Positions 1 through 9,784 are shown, counted from the first letter of the stretch. The stretch is DNA of 64,000 bases from Mesonia ostreae (GCF_031845265.1 NZ_JAVRBG010000013.1:27379-91378); one strand, 5' to 3'. A program made the numbers and translations. Notes: generated by a model from the sequence alone, not told the origin.

Positions 1-7
1 TGTCTAT

Positions 8-1225
8 ATGATTCTTAAGAAAAATGTTTTATTCTTTTTATGGATAGTTATTTCCGCTTTAAGCGTAAAAGCTCAAGATTGTTTATCTGCAACAAAAGGC
101 GAAGGTGAAAAAGAACGTCAACTCATTGCTGGTAAAATTATGGGGCAGAAGCTGGAAAGTCTTCTTTTTTGGTCGCAAGAGGAGAAAGAAAGGCGCTTCC
201 CAATGATGCAGGATATTTTTCCTAGTATTTCAGTTTCTACTGGAAATCAGTTGTCAAAACTTGAAAAATCCGAAAGTATTATTCCTCTGTGGCAAGATAA
301 TACAACGGTATCTTCTTATATGGATAAGAACCATATCCAAGGAATTATAGTGTTAAAAGACAATGAAATAAGGTTGGAGAAATATGCAGATGGGGTAGAT
401 CAAAAAACTGTTTGGACGTCGTTTTCTATGGCAAAATCTGTTTCTTCGATGCTGTTGGGTGTCGCCTTAAAAGAGGGCGCTATTGAAAGTTTAGACGATG
501 TTTTACAAAAATATATTCCAGAGCTAAAAGGTTACGATTACGGAAAAGTGACCGTACGCCAATTGTTAACCATGACTTCTGGAATTGATTGGAACGAAGA
601 TTATGAGGATCCAAAATCTGATGTAGCCCAAATGTACCAGAATGCTTGTGAAAATAACGAGTCTCATATTTTAACGTATATGAAGCCATTAAAATTTGCA
701 CACGAACCTGGTACCCATTGGAATTACAGTACTGGAGAAACCGATTTGGTAGGAATTTTAATTCAAAAGGCGACTGGAAAAAATTTAGCGGAATATCTAT
801 CTGAAAAAATTTGGAAGCCTTACGGAATGGAACATTGCGCTTATTGGTTAGCCGATGAATGCAGTAATTTGAATATGGGAGGAAGTGGTCTTTCGGCTAG
901 TTTAAGAGATTATGCACGGCTTGGAATGCTTATGTTGAACAAGGGTGAACGTGGAGAAAAAAATCTTTTTTCTGAAACCTATTTAGAAAATGCCACTTCA
1001 CTTTTACACGAAACTAACGATCAAGGTGGCGGATACGGTTATCTGTGGTGGCGTTTTAATAACGGAAGCTACGCTGCAGTAGGAATTTTTGGACAGATGC
1101 TGTATGTAGATCCACAAAAAGATCTCGTAATTGTGCAATTAGCCGCTTGGCCTAAAGCTTCTTCAAAAAATCTTGTCAAAGAACGACTTGCTTTTATCGA
1201 AGCCGTTCGGCGTGTAATCGATTAA
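8..1225 (+). CDS. secreted serine hydrolase, beta-lactamase (class C/DD-peptidase) family
   Basis: This protein belongs to the penicillin-binding-protein-like serine hydrolases (beta-lactamase, Pfam Beta-lactamase fold). A signal peptide occupies residues 1-22, ending in VKAQ, so the enzyme should be periplasmic. The catalytic SxxK motif is SMAK at residues 140-143, inside the typical SFSMAKSVSS helix, and the second motif is YST in WNYSTGETD near residue 243. The C-terminal GYGYLWWRF segment is common in this family. At 405 residues the length is normal. The family includes esterases and peptidases as well as beta-lactamases, so the substrate cannot be read from sequence. The gene stands alone; its ATG lies 8 bases into the window, so its promoter is outside the window. 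Confidence 0.85.
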   Translation: MILKKNVLFFLWIVISALSVKAQDCLSATKGEGEKERQLIAGKIMGQKLESLLFWSQEEKERRFPMMQDIFPSISVSTGNQLSKLEKSESIIPLWQDNTTVSSYMDKNHIQGIIVLKDNEIRLEKYADGVDQKTVWTSFSMAKSVSSMLLGVALKEGAIESLDDVLQKYIPELKGYDYGKVTVRQLLTMTSGIDWNEDYEDPKSDVAQMYQNACENNESHILTYMKPLKFAHEPGTHWNYSTGETDLVGILIQKATGKNLAEYLSEKIWKPYGMEHCAYWLADECSNLNMGGSGLSASLRDYARLGMLMLNKGERGEKNLFSETYLENATSLLHETNDQGGGYGYLWWRFNNGSYAAVGIFGQMLYVDPQKDLVIVQLAAWPKASSKNLVKERLAFIEAVRRVID

Positions 1226-1303
1226 AGAAATAATATTAGATTCGTATCTCTTTTTCTGAAACGGAAGTAATTCGATTTAGTCAATTTTATAATCTAGAAA
1301 TGC

Positions 1304-3013
1304 TTATCCATCGGTTTTGACATATATTTCATTGAATTTCTGTTTCATTTCAATGGTTCCCAGCATCACTATTTCAGCACCATATGGGAGCAAGCTATCT
1401 GCAGATAGTAAAGTTACCACTTTAGCATTCTCTTTTATGGCAATAACCGAAAGGCCTGTTTTACCACCTATACCAGATTCAGCAAGAGATTTTCCCTCTA
1501 TTGATGATGGTATGGGAATAATAAACAAAGTAATACCTTCCCCAAGCACGGTTAGTTCTTGATTTTTAGAAATAGATAAAACCGCTTCAGCTCCAAGTGT
1601 GGCATAACTCAATACAAAATTAGCTCCTGCTTTATGAATGATATCAATATTTCTAGCTTCGGAAATTCGACTTACTATTCTCAGCTCTCTATTTAATTGT
1701 CGGCAGTAAGAGGCGAGATAAATGTTCATCGTATCGTCGTGCGTAGAAAGCAATACAGAAGGAGCTTCGAGGATCCCAGCTCTTTTCAACAGTTCGTAAT
1801 CAGAAGCATCACCAGCAAATACTTGGTTGCAAAAAGGACTTACTTTTTTGCATACCTCAGGATCTTTCTCCACTACGTTTACCAAAACTCCGTTTTTGTG
1901 CAAAGATTCTGCGGCTGCTAATCCTACTCGGCCTCCTCCAATTAAAAGCACTGGATTAGGGTTTACGTTGTAATCATCAAAGAGGTTGTCTACATTGTAA
2001 AGTTGTTCTTTATTCCCTATAATGACTAGAACGCTATCGTGCGTTAGTTTTTCATTACCGGTGATAGGTTCTAATTTACCTCGATTCCAAATTCCTACAA
2101 TACTAACTCCAAATTTTTGTCTTAAGTCTGTCTCCCGAATCATTTTAGAAACCAATGGTGTATTGTGAACAGGCAGTTCTGCGATCAACAAATCTTCATA
2201 TTGCCCTATAGACTGCGACTTTGCATATTGTGCATTAACTCTGTTGGCTAGTTGTTCACCCAACCATTTTTTTAAAGGCAAGACGTGATCAGCACCGCTT
2301 AATTGCTGTACATCTACAGATTCTATATCGGTCGCTATGGCAACAATGGGAATCGTAGGAGATATTTCCCTTATGGTGAGAATAATTTTGGTATTTATAA
2401 TGTCATTTCTATTGACCAAAATTAGTTTTGCCTCTTTAATTCTAGCAAGATTAAAGGTATTCTCATTGTCTAATTCTCCAAATAGTACAGATACTTGATC
2501 ATCGTGGTATTCAAGAGCTTTATCCATATCATTCTCGATAAGATAATAGGGAATGTTTTCTTGTTTCAATCGCTCTGTAAGATCTTTCGCTATAACATCA
2601 TACGAACATAACAAAATATGATCTTTTGTTTTGGCAGGAACTTCGCGAGGAACCTTATTTTTCTTTTTTGATTCTAATAGTGGCACATAAAAATGTCTAA
2701 TAAAGGCAAACGGCAAAACGATGAGCAACATAAAAATACCAGAAAGCAAAACTATTATGCTGAATAATCTGCCAAGATCTGAATGAAAGGTAATGTCTCC
2801 AAAACCAAGCGTACTCATAACCGTAAGCGTCCAGTAGAAACCTGTAACCCAAGAATGGTTTTGACCTTCAAGTCCCATTATAAAATGGAAAAGAATAGAA
2901 TAAACGACAATGACAATTCCTAAAAGAGCCAAAAATTTAAGCAAGACCTTAGAGTTTCTTTTAAAATCTTTGTCGGCCATATAATAGGCTAATTGACTTC
3001 CAACAAATTTCAT
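1304..3013 (-). CDS. potassium channel protein with two RCK (TrkA-N/TrkA-C) modules
   Basis: The N-terminus is a two-helix ion channel: membrane segments near residues 24-47 and 83-106 enclose a pore loop with selectivity filter TLGFGD at residues 68-73. The cytoplasmic part carries two successive RCK units. The first TrkA-N domain begins near residue 131 (HILLCSYDVIAKDL) and the second near 354, with the nucleotide-binding loop VLLIGGGRVG. TrkA-C-like domains follow each (about 270-345 and 490-569). The family admits K+ and is gated by nucleotides or ions bound to the RCK ring. Two RCK units in one chain imitate the octameric ring made by single-RCK channels plus soluble subunits. Length 569 fits. 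It has no close co-directional partner; cation specificity is inferred from the filter. Confidence 0.88.
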   Translation of the reverse strand: MKFVGSQLAYYMADKDFKRNSKVLLKFLALLGIVIVVYSILFHFIMGLEGQNHSWVTGFYWTLTVMSTLGFGDITFHSDLGRLFSIIVLLSGIFMLLIVLPFAFIRHFYVPLLESKKKNKVPREVPAKTKDHILLCSYDVIAKDLTERLKQENIPYYLIENDMDKALEYHDDQVSVLFGELDNENTFNLARIKEAKLILVNRNDIINTKIILTIREISPTIPIVAIATDIESVDVQQLSGADHVLPLKKWLGEQLANRVNAQYAKSQSIGQYEDLLIAELPVHNTPLVSKMIRETDLRQKFGVSIVGIWNRGKLEPITGNEKLTHDSVLVIIGNKEQLYNVDNLFDDYNVNPNPVLLIGGGRVGLAAAESLHKNGVLVNVVEKDPEVCKKVSPFCNQVFAGDASDYELLKRAGILEAPSVLLSTHDDTMNIYLASYCRQLNRELRIVSRISEARNIDIIHKAGANFVLSYATLGAEAVLSISKNQELTVLGEGITLFIIPIPSSIEGKSLAESGIGGKTGLSVIAIKENAKVVTLLSADSLLPYGAEIVMLGTIEMKQKFNEIYVKTDG

Positions 3014-3321
3014 AAGCTAGATTATTAAATAGCAACTTGCAATTTCGTGATTTTAAACTCTTATTTGAAACAAATTACAGCATGTTTTCAAAAGATTACA
3101 TCCAAAGCGCTTTTTTGGTAACTAATACCTTCAATTTCAACTTTAACTCTTGGTTCTAGACACACTGAATTTTTCCGTTAGCACTACAAAATTCAGCAAT
3201 CGAGCTGACACAAGCTATAAACTTTCAGGTTGCAAGATTTTTTTTGAATTTTTGAAAAATTCCTAAGAATAATAATATCAAGAAGTCCTGTTTCCAAAAA
3301 CCTTGTTTTTCAAAATATGCA
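3014..3321. other. 308-base gap between two minus-strand genes
   Basis: No open reading frame, RNA gene or convincing hairpin terminator is visible here. The stretch is AT-rich and separates the 3' end of the UvrA-like gene from the start of the potassium channel gene. It should contain the channel promoter, but I see no exact TAnnTTTG box close to the channel start. Confidence 0.5.
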
Positions 3322-6300
3322 CTACTCTAAAACCAGTCCAACGCCAATTTTTTGCAATAAATACGGGTTATGATCAATAACCAAGACATCGTTTTTCCTG
3401 CTTATTTTTTTTAGAATGGTAAATAGTAAATCAATATCAGCATAATGCAATCCAGTACTAGGTTCATCTAATATGTAAAGCGCATCTTTAGTTTGATCTT
3501 GCAACCAATTCAGCAATAATAAACGTTGCTTCTCACCCGAAGAAAGAGTCTGCACTGGTTGATCTAAACTAAGATGTGCCAACCCAATTTCTTCTAACTG
3601 ATTTAAAAACGCAAGAGTGTTAGTAGAGATTTTGCTCATTTCTAACCATTTTTTGACGCCTGTGATCGTCAAAGAGAGTACCTCAGCAATATTTTTTGAC
3701 CGCACTTTGTAATTTAAAATCTGCGGTTGATAACGTTGCCCTTTACATACTTCACATTTTTCAATCACATTGGCAGCTACATCCAAGCTGGTTTCCAAAT
3801 AGCCTTTCCCTTTGCAGTTTGAGCACTGGCTACTTTTGGTTTTATAGGAAAAGTCCTTGGCTTTCAAGGTGGTTTCAGAGGCAAAGATTTTGCTGATGTC
3901 TTTTAATAAATTCAAATAAGCTACTAATAAAGTAGTTGCGTGGGATCGTAATAGTTTAGGCTCAAAATAATGGACTTCTGAATAGTTCTTCGGAAAAATG
4001 ATGCGCTCGCAGTTCACAGGCTCATCTGTTTCAATACTCGGCATTAAGATGTCTTTCACTAAGGTAGTTTTTCCTATTCCTGATTTACCAGTTAGGGCGG
4101 TGATTCCGCCAACAGGCACTTCTAATGCATCTTTTATTAACGAATGTTTGTTCAGTTTCCGAATACTAATATGTTCTTTAGTAGCTTCAAGTTTAACCGT
4201 TTGGGTTGCTGCTTTCAGAAATGGATGACAATCGGCTTGTTGTAAAAAATCCTTTGGACTGCCTTGATACGTTATGTAACCTCCCAATTTACCAGCTCGT
4301 GGCCCCAGCTGAACCAATTGGTCACCTGCCATAATAATCTCTTTATTGTGTTCAATCACGATGACCGTATTCCCTTTTTCAATAAGTTCTTTGAGAATAT
4401 GAATCAAGTCTGGAATATTGTCTTGCGATAAGCCAGCAGAAGGTTCGTCTAACAAATAGGTAATGCCTTTAAGTGGACTATTCAATTGTTTGATGAGTTC
4501 CACGCGTTGATTTTCTCCTCCAGAAAGTGTAGCCGATTTTCGGTTGAGTTGTAGATGATCTATGTGCAGTTGTTTCGCTCTTTTAATTGTATTCATCAAA
4601 TGAGGTTGAATTTTAGCTAAGAATTTTTTCTCGATGACTTCTTGATGATTAGTAGCAGAAAGCCAGTTCTCTAAGACTTTAAAATTCATTGACTTTATTT
4701 GCTGAATTGATTTGCCTGCTATTTCAAATGTTAAGCGTTCGGGTTTTAATCCGCTACCATAACAATGGCTGCATTCGCTATACGAAAAGAGGGTGGTGAG
4801 TTGTTTTATATTTTTATTTTTCCGAGTTTTAAAATATTCGTCTTGTAAGTAATGAAAGAGACCTTCCCACTTCATACTCAAGGCTTGCGTTCCTTCCCTT
4901 GTTTTTGTTTTGTACAACCAAGTAGTTTTCCATACTTTTTCGCCAGTTCCTTGCAGTAAAATTTCTTTTTGTAGGTCGCTTAATTCCTTAAAAGGAGTTT
5001 TTAGCGTGAATCCGTATTCTCCTGCTACTTTTTGTAAAACCGCCATATGTTTGCCTGCTGGATCTCCATAATAACCCACAGCTTTGTTGTGCGCAAATAG
5101 TCCGCTGGCGATGCTTTTATTTTCATCCAATACAAGTTTATTGAGATCTGGGAGGAGTTCTTGGCCAAGACCTTCGCAAACGGCACATTTTCCCAATTCG
5201 TGCGTATTAGAAAAATGACTGGCCGATAATTCTACTCCTTCATATTGCGCCTTTCTCGAAAAGGCGAAGCGCAAGATTTTATCAATCCCTGTTTGCTTGG
5301 CAATATCTGTGCGTTGGGAATAATTTTTTTCTTTACGGGTGACGCAAATAGTGGGAGTTAATCCCTCAATATGATCTACTTCAAACTGAAAATTAATTCC
5401 CACTCTAGATTGCTGATAACTTGAAAACTGCTTGGTCATTTCTTGTAACCCGAAACCGTGTAGCGTATCAATCACCAACGAAGATTTCCCACAACCTGAA
5501 ATACCAGTAACCACCGTTAATTGATGTTTGGGTAAGTTTAAATTGAGGTCCTTGAGCGCGTGCGTGCGTGCGCCTTGGATGGAAATAAGATCGCGTTGTT
5601 GTGTTATTTCTTCTTTAAGATTAATCGAGGGATATTCCTTCGCATTATTGATAAATGTATCGCAAGAAGATTGAAAAAGCTCGTGACTTTCAATACAAAT
5701 GATTCCTGCCGTTTGTTGCTTTAATTGCTGCAAAGCTTCTAGCAGCTGTTTTACATTTTGCTGATGCAAGCCTATACTGGGTTCCTCCAGAAGCAGAAGT
5801 GTTTTTATCGATTTTTTTGCGAAGTGCTTAGTGAGTTTAATGCGCTGTGCTTCTCCTCCCGATAGGGTGTTTGAAGGCTGTCCCAATTTAATATATCCCA
5901 GTCCCAATTGCAGCATTAGAGAAAGTATTTCTTTAATTTTCTTTTCTTCGGAAAAGAAATTATAGGCTTCTTCTATGCTAAGCGCATAAATTTCTGCAAC
6001 ATTTTTATTGTTCCATGTGACTTGCAGTACTTCTGGCTTAAAACGTTTACCATTACACCTAGGACAAACCTGATTGATTGTACCTAGCGCACTCATAGAT
6101 AAAGTGATAACTCCAGCGCCTTCACAGGTTTCACACCTACCGGTTTTATTGTTAAAAGAAAATGCACTTTTCTTTAATCGTAAAGCTTTCGCTTCAGGTG
6201 ATTTTGCGAGTAAGTTTCGTATTCTATTTGCTAAGCCCACATAGGTTGATGGATTGCTTCGAGGCGTTTTTCCTATAGGTTGATCGCTAACAGCGAGGAG

Positions 6301-7818
6301 CGTCAATCCTTTCTTTTCGCAAAAACTGCTGATGTTTTTGAGTAATTGAGGCGTCTTTCTATTCACCACAGTCAACTCCTTTACTCTTAGCTGAAAGTCT
6401 TCCGCAGAGAATTTTTTAGGCTGATTTTTAAGTATATTGTGACTCTTATCTGCTCTAAGCGCGGCCAAAGTTGGGCTGTTTAGATCTTTTTCATTTAGAA
6501 AATCATCAATTTTTCCGTTAAAAACCACTTCGCCACCATGGATTCCCGCTTCTGGACCTAGCTCTACAATCCAATCTGCAGCCTGAATAAAATTTAAATC
6601 ATGTTCTACAACCATCACCGTATTCCCTCTACGCAGGAGTCGGTTGAGAATATGTAGTAAATACTTTTGATAGCCTGCAGACAAACCAATGGAAGGTTCG
6701 TCAAATACGTATAAAATACCTTGCAATTTACTATTTACCTGATTGATGAGTTTGATACGTTGTCCATCCCCAGATGAAATTTCCATACTTGGGGTGCTTA
6801 GTTGGTATTTGTCCATTCCCAGCTGAATTAAGTCGAACAATTTGGTGCAGGTTTTATCTACCAATACTCCTTCACCGGCCTTCAATTCTAGAGATTTTAG
6901 CCGATTGTATAAATCGTTTAAGGAAAGTTCCATCCATCCTTGAAAATTCATGCCTTTCCAATTGTATTTTAAATGTTCTGCTTTAATGCGTCCGCCTTTG
7001 CAACTCGGACAAACTTTGGAGCTGGCAAATTTTAGGATATTCGGGTTTCTATCTCGCCTTAAAATATCCTGCATTATGGGAAGCATTCCTTTATAAAATC
7101 CCTCTTCCCTAGGTTTTGCTTTAATTCCTTTCCAGCGAAGTCTGGATTCTAAACCGTGTTTTCCGTAAAATACTTTAAGACGATCACTTCCATTTAAAAC
7201 CACATTTTTTTGTTCTTCTGTAAGGGTTTTCCAAGGAATATCAACAGAAAATCCGTGGGCCTTGCACACCTTATTTAATTCTTCTACGGTTATCTGGGAA
7301 TAGACGATATATCCATTAGGCAGGGTAGTGGTGATTGCGCCTTCTCGAAGGGTTTTATTTTCATCCCCAATTAATTTGTTGAGGTCAATATATTCTGCTT
7401 CTCCAATGCCGCGACATACTTCACAAGCTCCTCGCGGATGATTAAATGAAAACAGAGACTTACTCATGATTTCATCAGCAGAATAGCGCGCAAATAGAAT
7501 TCTGAAGATAGCTGTTAATTCTGAAAGTGTACCAAATGTAGTTTTGATAGACTGAAAACGTTTCGATTGCTCTATTTTGATTACGGGTGGGAGATCTTGT
7601 ATATCATCCACTTCCGCAGTTGGGATTAATTGCGCATTTTGTTGATTGTATGCGGGAAGGTTTTCTAAAAAATAACGGTAGCCTTCGTTGGCGATGACAT
7701 CCAGGGCTAGAGAAGATTTTCCAGAACCCGATAAGCCCGTCAACACAATTAATTGATTTTCGGGAATATGTAAATCAATGTTTTTAAGATTATTTTGATG
7801 GGCGTTACGAATATGCAT
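3322..7818 (-). CDS. giant UvrA-like ATPase: two fused UvrA copies, four ABC modules, no UvrB-binding domain
   Basis: UvrA is normally about 940 residues with two ABC modules; this chain has 1498 residues and two UvrA units in tandem. Module 1 has Walker A GLSGSGKS (28-35), signature SSGDGQR (348-354) and Walker B YVFDEPS (370-376). Module 2 keeps the DQPIGKTPRSNPSTY block (512-526), a CxxC-x18-CxxC zinc finger (562-588) and signature LSGGEAQR (652-659), but has no P-loop and its Walker B reads LLLLEEPS. Module 3 has GISGCGKS (772-779) and LSGGENQR (1098-1105). Module 4 has GKSGIGKT (1244-1251), a zinc finger (1332-1358) and LSSGEKQR (1425-1432). Only about 100 residues separate the first P-loop from the first CxxC, so the UvrB-binding domain is absent, as in UvrA2-type proteins. 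A nucleotide-excision role is therefore unlikely; UvrA2-like proteins have been linked to drug or damage tolerance. The exact role is unknown. Confidence 0.88.
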   Translation of the reverse strand: MHIRNAHQNNLKNIDLHIPENQLIVLTGLSGSGKSSLALDVIANEGYRYFLENLPAYNQQNAQLIPTAEVDDIQDLPPVIKIEQSKRFQSIKTTFGTLSELTAIFRILFARYSADEIMSKSLFSFNHPRGACEVCRGIGEAEYIDLNKLIGDENKTLREGAITTTLPNGYIVYSQITVEELNKVCKAHGFSVDIPWKTLTEEQKNVVLNGSDRLKVFYGKHGLESRLRWKGIKAKPREEGFYKGMLPIMQDILRRDRNPNILKFASSKVCPSCKGGRIKAEHLKYNWKGMNFQGWMELSLNDLYNRLKSLELKAGEGVLVDKTCTKLFDLIQLGMDKYQLSTPSMEISSGDGQRIKLINQVNSKLQGILYVFDEPSIGLSAGYQKYLLHILNRLLRRGNTVMVVEHDLNFIQAADWIVELGPEAGIHGGEVVFNGKIDDFLNEKDLNSPTLAALRADKSHNILKNQPKKFSAEDFQLRVKELTVVNRKTPQLLKNISSFCEKKGLTLLAVSDQPIGKTPRSNPSTYVGLANRIRNLLAKSPEAKALRLKKSAFSFNNKTGRCETCEGAGVITLSMSALGTINQVCPRCNGKRFKPEVLQVTWNNKNVAEIYALSIEEAYNFFSEEKKIKEILSLMLQLGLGYIKLGQPSNTLSGGEAQRIKLTKHFAKKSIKTLLLLEEPSIGLHQQNVKQLLEALQQLKQQTAGIICIESHELFQSSCDTFINNAKEYPSINLKEEITQQRDLISIQGARTHALKDLNLNLPKHQLTVVTGISGCGKSSLVIDTLHGFGLQEMTKQFSSYQQSRVGINFQFEVDHIEGLTPTICVTRKEKNYSQRTDIAKQTGIDKILRFAFSRKAQYEGVELSASHFSNTHELGKCAVCEGLGQELLPDLNKLVLDENKSIASGLFAHNKAVGYYGDPAGKHMAVLQKVAGEYGFTLKTPFKELSDLQKEILLQGTGEKVWKTTWLYKTKTREGTQALSMKWEGLFHYLQDEYFKTRKNKNIKQLTTLFSYSECSHCYGSGLKPERLTFEIAGKSIQQIKSMNFKVLENWLSATNHQEVIEKKFLAKIQPHLMNTIKRAKQLHIDHLQLNRKSATLSGGENQRVELIKQLNSPLKGITYLLDEPSAGLSQDNIPDLIHILKELIEKGNTVIVIEHNKEIIMAGDQLVQLGPRAGKLGGYITYQGSPKDFLQQADCHPFLKAATQTVKLEATKEHISIRKLNKHSLIKDALEVPVGGITALTGKSGIGKTTLVKDILMPSIETDEPVNCERIIFPKNYSEVHYFEPKLLRSHATTLLVAYLNLLKDISKIFASETTLKAKDFSYKTKSSQCSNCKGKGYLETSLDVAANVIEKCEVCKGQRYQPQILNYKVRSKNIAEVLSLTITGVKKWLEMSKISTNTLAFLNQLEEIGLAHLSLDQPVQTLSSGEKQRLLLLNWLQDQTKDALYILDEPSTGLHYADIDLLFTILKKISRKNDVLVIDHNPYLLQKIGVGLVLE

Positions 7819-8177
7819 ATAGAAAAATCTGTTAAAAAATAAATATAGGGAGATTATCCTGGTTTGAAATACATTTATTCAAAACTATATTTTCGCTTTT
7901 ATTCCTAAAATTAGTTTGGTCTTGTAAGATTTAAATTGTGCAAAACTTAACTTATTGCTTTCCAGGCTTATTGATTGTTATCCGTTTTTTATGTGTTTTC
8001 TATAGAAGTAACATGGGGTTTATAGTATTTATCGCTTATTTAAAGAAGAAATGTTTAACCTTTCACGAAACTACTAATTTTTGCTAAATAAAATCCTTAC
8101 ACCGTCACGTTTTGGCGAAGCTGTATTTTTTTTTTGTATTAAAATAGTCTTTAATCCTTTAAAGCCGCTTTATAAAA
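7819..8177. other. 359-base divergent intergenic region
   Basis: This AT-rich stretch lies between the divergently transcribed UvrA-like gene and a small membrane protein gene. No coding frame or RNA gene is visible. It should hold both promoters; a TATATTTA sequence on the minus strand just upstream of the UvrA-like start is one mismatch from the TAnnTTTG box, with no TTG at the right distance. Confidence 0.45.
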
Positions 8178-8504
8178 ATGAGAAAAATAGCTCAAATTTC
8201 CTTGATTGTTTTGATGTTGCTTAGTTTGGTGACGGTGGATCAGCATCGGCACCTATTGCACTTATTAAGTATATTTGGTTTTTTAGTACTGACTTTTGAA
8301 GCCATATGCGAAGAAAACAAAACAAAATTACTTTTTTTTATATGTTTAACGGTACTTTTTATTCCTTGGCTTCAAATAACTGTATGCATTTTATTTTGGA
8401 ACGTGGTTTATATATTGTTATTCATTTATTTTTCTGTACTACAGCTAAATACGCTCAAAAAAAGGAGAAATACAAGAGATAAAAATGAAGATTGCACCAC
8501 ATAG
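8178..8504 (+). CDS. small multi-spanning membrane protein of unknown function
   Basis: The 108-residue product is almost entirely hydrophobic up to residue 92 and then ends in a charged tail (KKRRNTRDKNEDCTT). Three or four membrane helices can be drawn: residues 6-20, 28-43, 50-68 and 72-92. Charge distribution puts the tail in the cytoplasm by the positive-inside rule. Its size and layout resemble the DUF6804 type of small Bacteroidota membrane protein, but this is a weak resemblance. It is not operonic with anything: a decayed gene remnant follows it, and the UvrA-like gene is divergent. Confidence 0.6.
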   Translation: MRKIAQISLIVLMLLSLVTVDQHRHLLHLLSIFGFLVLTFEAICEENKTKLLFFICLTVLFIPWLQITVCILFWNVVYILLFIYFSVLQLNTLKKRRNTRDKNEDCTT

Positions 8505-8521
8505 CATGAGTTGGTTCATAG

Positions 8522-8722
8522 ATTATTTACTCAAGAACAAAGTTTGGTGAAATTCCTACGGTATCTTTTAATCTGTTTAATGATTTGGATCCCTAGTTTT
8601 ATATTGCTAACATTGGTAAGTACTATGATTATTCTGGTTATGCTTTAGAAAACTTAGAGGTATCTAATTATAATAAAAATGAAGTAAGAATTGGATTTAT
8701 CGCTCCGCTTTGGTTGTTGTAA
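8522..8722 (+). pseudogene. remnant of an outer-membrane beta-barrel protein C-terminus
   Basis: One frame reads as a plausible protein tail: about 24 residues containing KFGEIPTVSFNLFNDLDP, then an in-frame TAG at 8594-8596, then 41 residues with KYYDYSGYALENLEV and NEVRIGFIAPLWLL before a TAA. Alternating polar and aromatic residues and the final hydrophobic strand look like the last strands of an outer-membrane barrel. There is no start codon upstream in frame; the frame is closed by TAG just before position 8522. I interpret it as the 3' part of a gene that was deleted and then mutated. The family cannot be named from so little sequence. Confidence 0.45.
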
Positions 8723-8820
8723 GCCTATTCTAATCAATAATTCGCTTCGGAAAGTATTTTTGACTGTTGTTAAATCATTTTTTTTAATCAATATTTAAAA
8801 TTTACATTTTCAGGTTAGAG

Positions 8821-9738
8821 TTAGCGGTACATGTGATACATCTCATCAATATGTTCTTTTACTTTATCACGAAACCATTTTGGTTCAAGTACCTCTACCA
8901 TATTTCCTAATTTTAAAATTTGCATTTCAAATTCATAATTTGGCTTTAAGTGATAAGTAACTTTTCCCCAGTCGGTATCAGTTCCATCAATGCAAATTTG
9001 AGATTTGTGTATGGGCAAACTGCGTAAGTATTTCAGCTGATTGTTGTGTGCCTTAATCACAATTTCCTCCGCTTCTTCGTTTTGAGATTCCGAATAATTT
9101 AAACCAACCACTTGATCATACTGCTTTAATTGCTCTTTAAAATCCTCAATTTTTTTAGACGTTGATTTTTTTATTTTTAGTGCCGAGAGTCTATCAATTC
9201 CAAAATTTCTAATATAGTTTTCACCTTCAGCTACAGCAATCAAATACCAACGATTGGCATATTCTTTAATGCATAATGGAGAAACCGTATACTCTTTTTT
9301 GGTTTCGCCATAGTAATTTTCTTTTATAAAGGATAGCTGGTGATGTATGGAAATGGCATGAATTATAGTCTCAAAATGTTCTACTTCTGTAAAAGAAGAA
9401 CTATCTTCTGGAAGCACCCATTTTTGAAAGGATTTATAATCTTTGATTCCGTTTTCGTAAATTTCTGCCATCGCGGCAAATTTGGTAAACTTAAAAAACT
9501 GATTTAAAGCATCTTCATTTTCTTCTAGGGAATAGCCGCGAGAATGATAGTTATAATTAATTACAATGCCGTAATCTAACTCTAGTACTTTTTTATCGCG
9601 TTCAAAAGTCCGCTCAGCAATATCTAAATCATAATCCTGAAGCAAGCGTTCTAAAAGTTCTTTTTTTGTAATTTCTGGATGTGATTCAATCAATTTAGCA
9701 ATATCAGTTAAACGTTTGAGAACTTTATAGGTAGCCAT
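8821..9738 (-). CDS. WYL-domain transcriptional regulator
   Basis: The N-terminal 60-70 residues form a winged helix-turn-helix (RLTDIAKLIESHPEITKKEL), followed by a WYL domain whose diagnostic triad appears as NRWYLIAVAEGE near residues 162-173. A WCX-like C-terminal extension ends the 305-residue chain. WYL regulators sense ligands, sometimes single-stranded nucleic acid, and many sit beside DNA-damage or anti-phage genes. This one is divergent from an unrecognised gene at 9903. Its own promoter is clear (TTG, 19 bases, TATTTTTG on the minus strand at 9755-9784), so it probably gives a very short leader of about 10 bases. The regulated target is not known; the divergent pair is an obvious guess. 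Confidence 0.88.
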   Translation of the reverse strand: MATYKVLKRLTDIAKLIESHPEITKKELLERLLQDYDLDIAERTFERDKKVLELDYGIVINYNYHSRGYSLEENEDALNQFFKFTKFAAMAEIYENGIKDYKSFQKWVLPEDSSSFTEVEHFETIIHAISIHHQLSFIKENYYGETKKEYTVSPLCIKEYANRWYLIAVAEGENYIRNFGIDRLSALKIKKSTSKKIEDFKEQLKQYDQVVGLNYSESQNEEAEEIVIKAHNNQLKYLRSLPIHKSQICIDGTDTDWGKVTYHLKPNYEFEMQILKLGNMVEVLEPKWFRDKVKEHIDEMYHMYR

Positions 9739-9754
9739 AGAAAAGTATTTACAT

Positions 9755-9784
9755 CAAAAATAGAAGAACAGAAGTCTTAAACAA
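9755..9784 (-). promoter_or_regulatory. Bacteroidota-type promoter of the WYL regulator
   Basis: On the minus strand a TTG (complement of CAA at 9782-9784) is followed after exactly 19 bases by TATTTTTG (complement of 9755-9762), an exact match to the flavobacterial TAnnTTTG minus-7 box. Transcription should start a few bases before the ATG at 9738. Confidence 0.55.

Noticed and set aside
3322..7818. The UvrA-like gene as the housekeeping excision repair uvrA
   Set aside because: It lacks the UvrB-binding domain and consists of two fused UvrA units, with one degenerate ATPase; no uvrB or uvrC is nearby.
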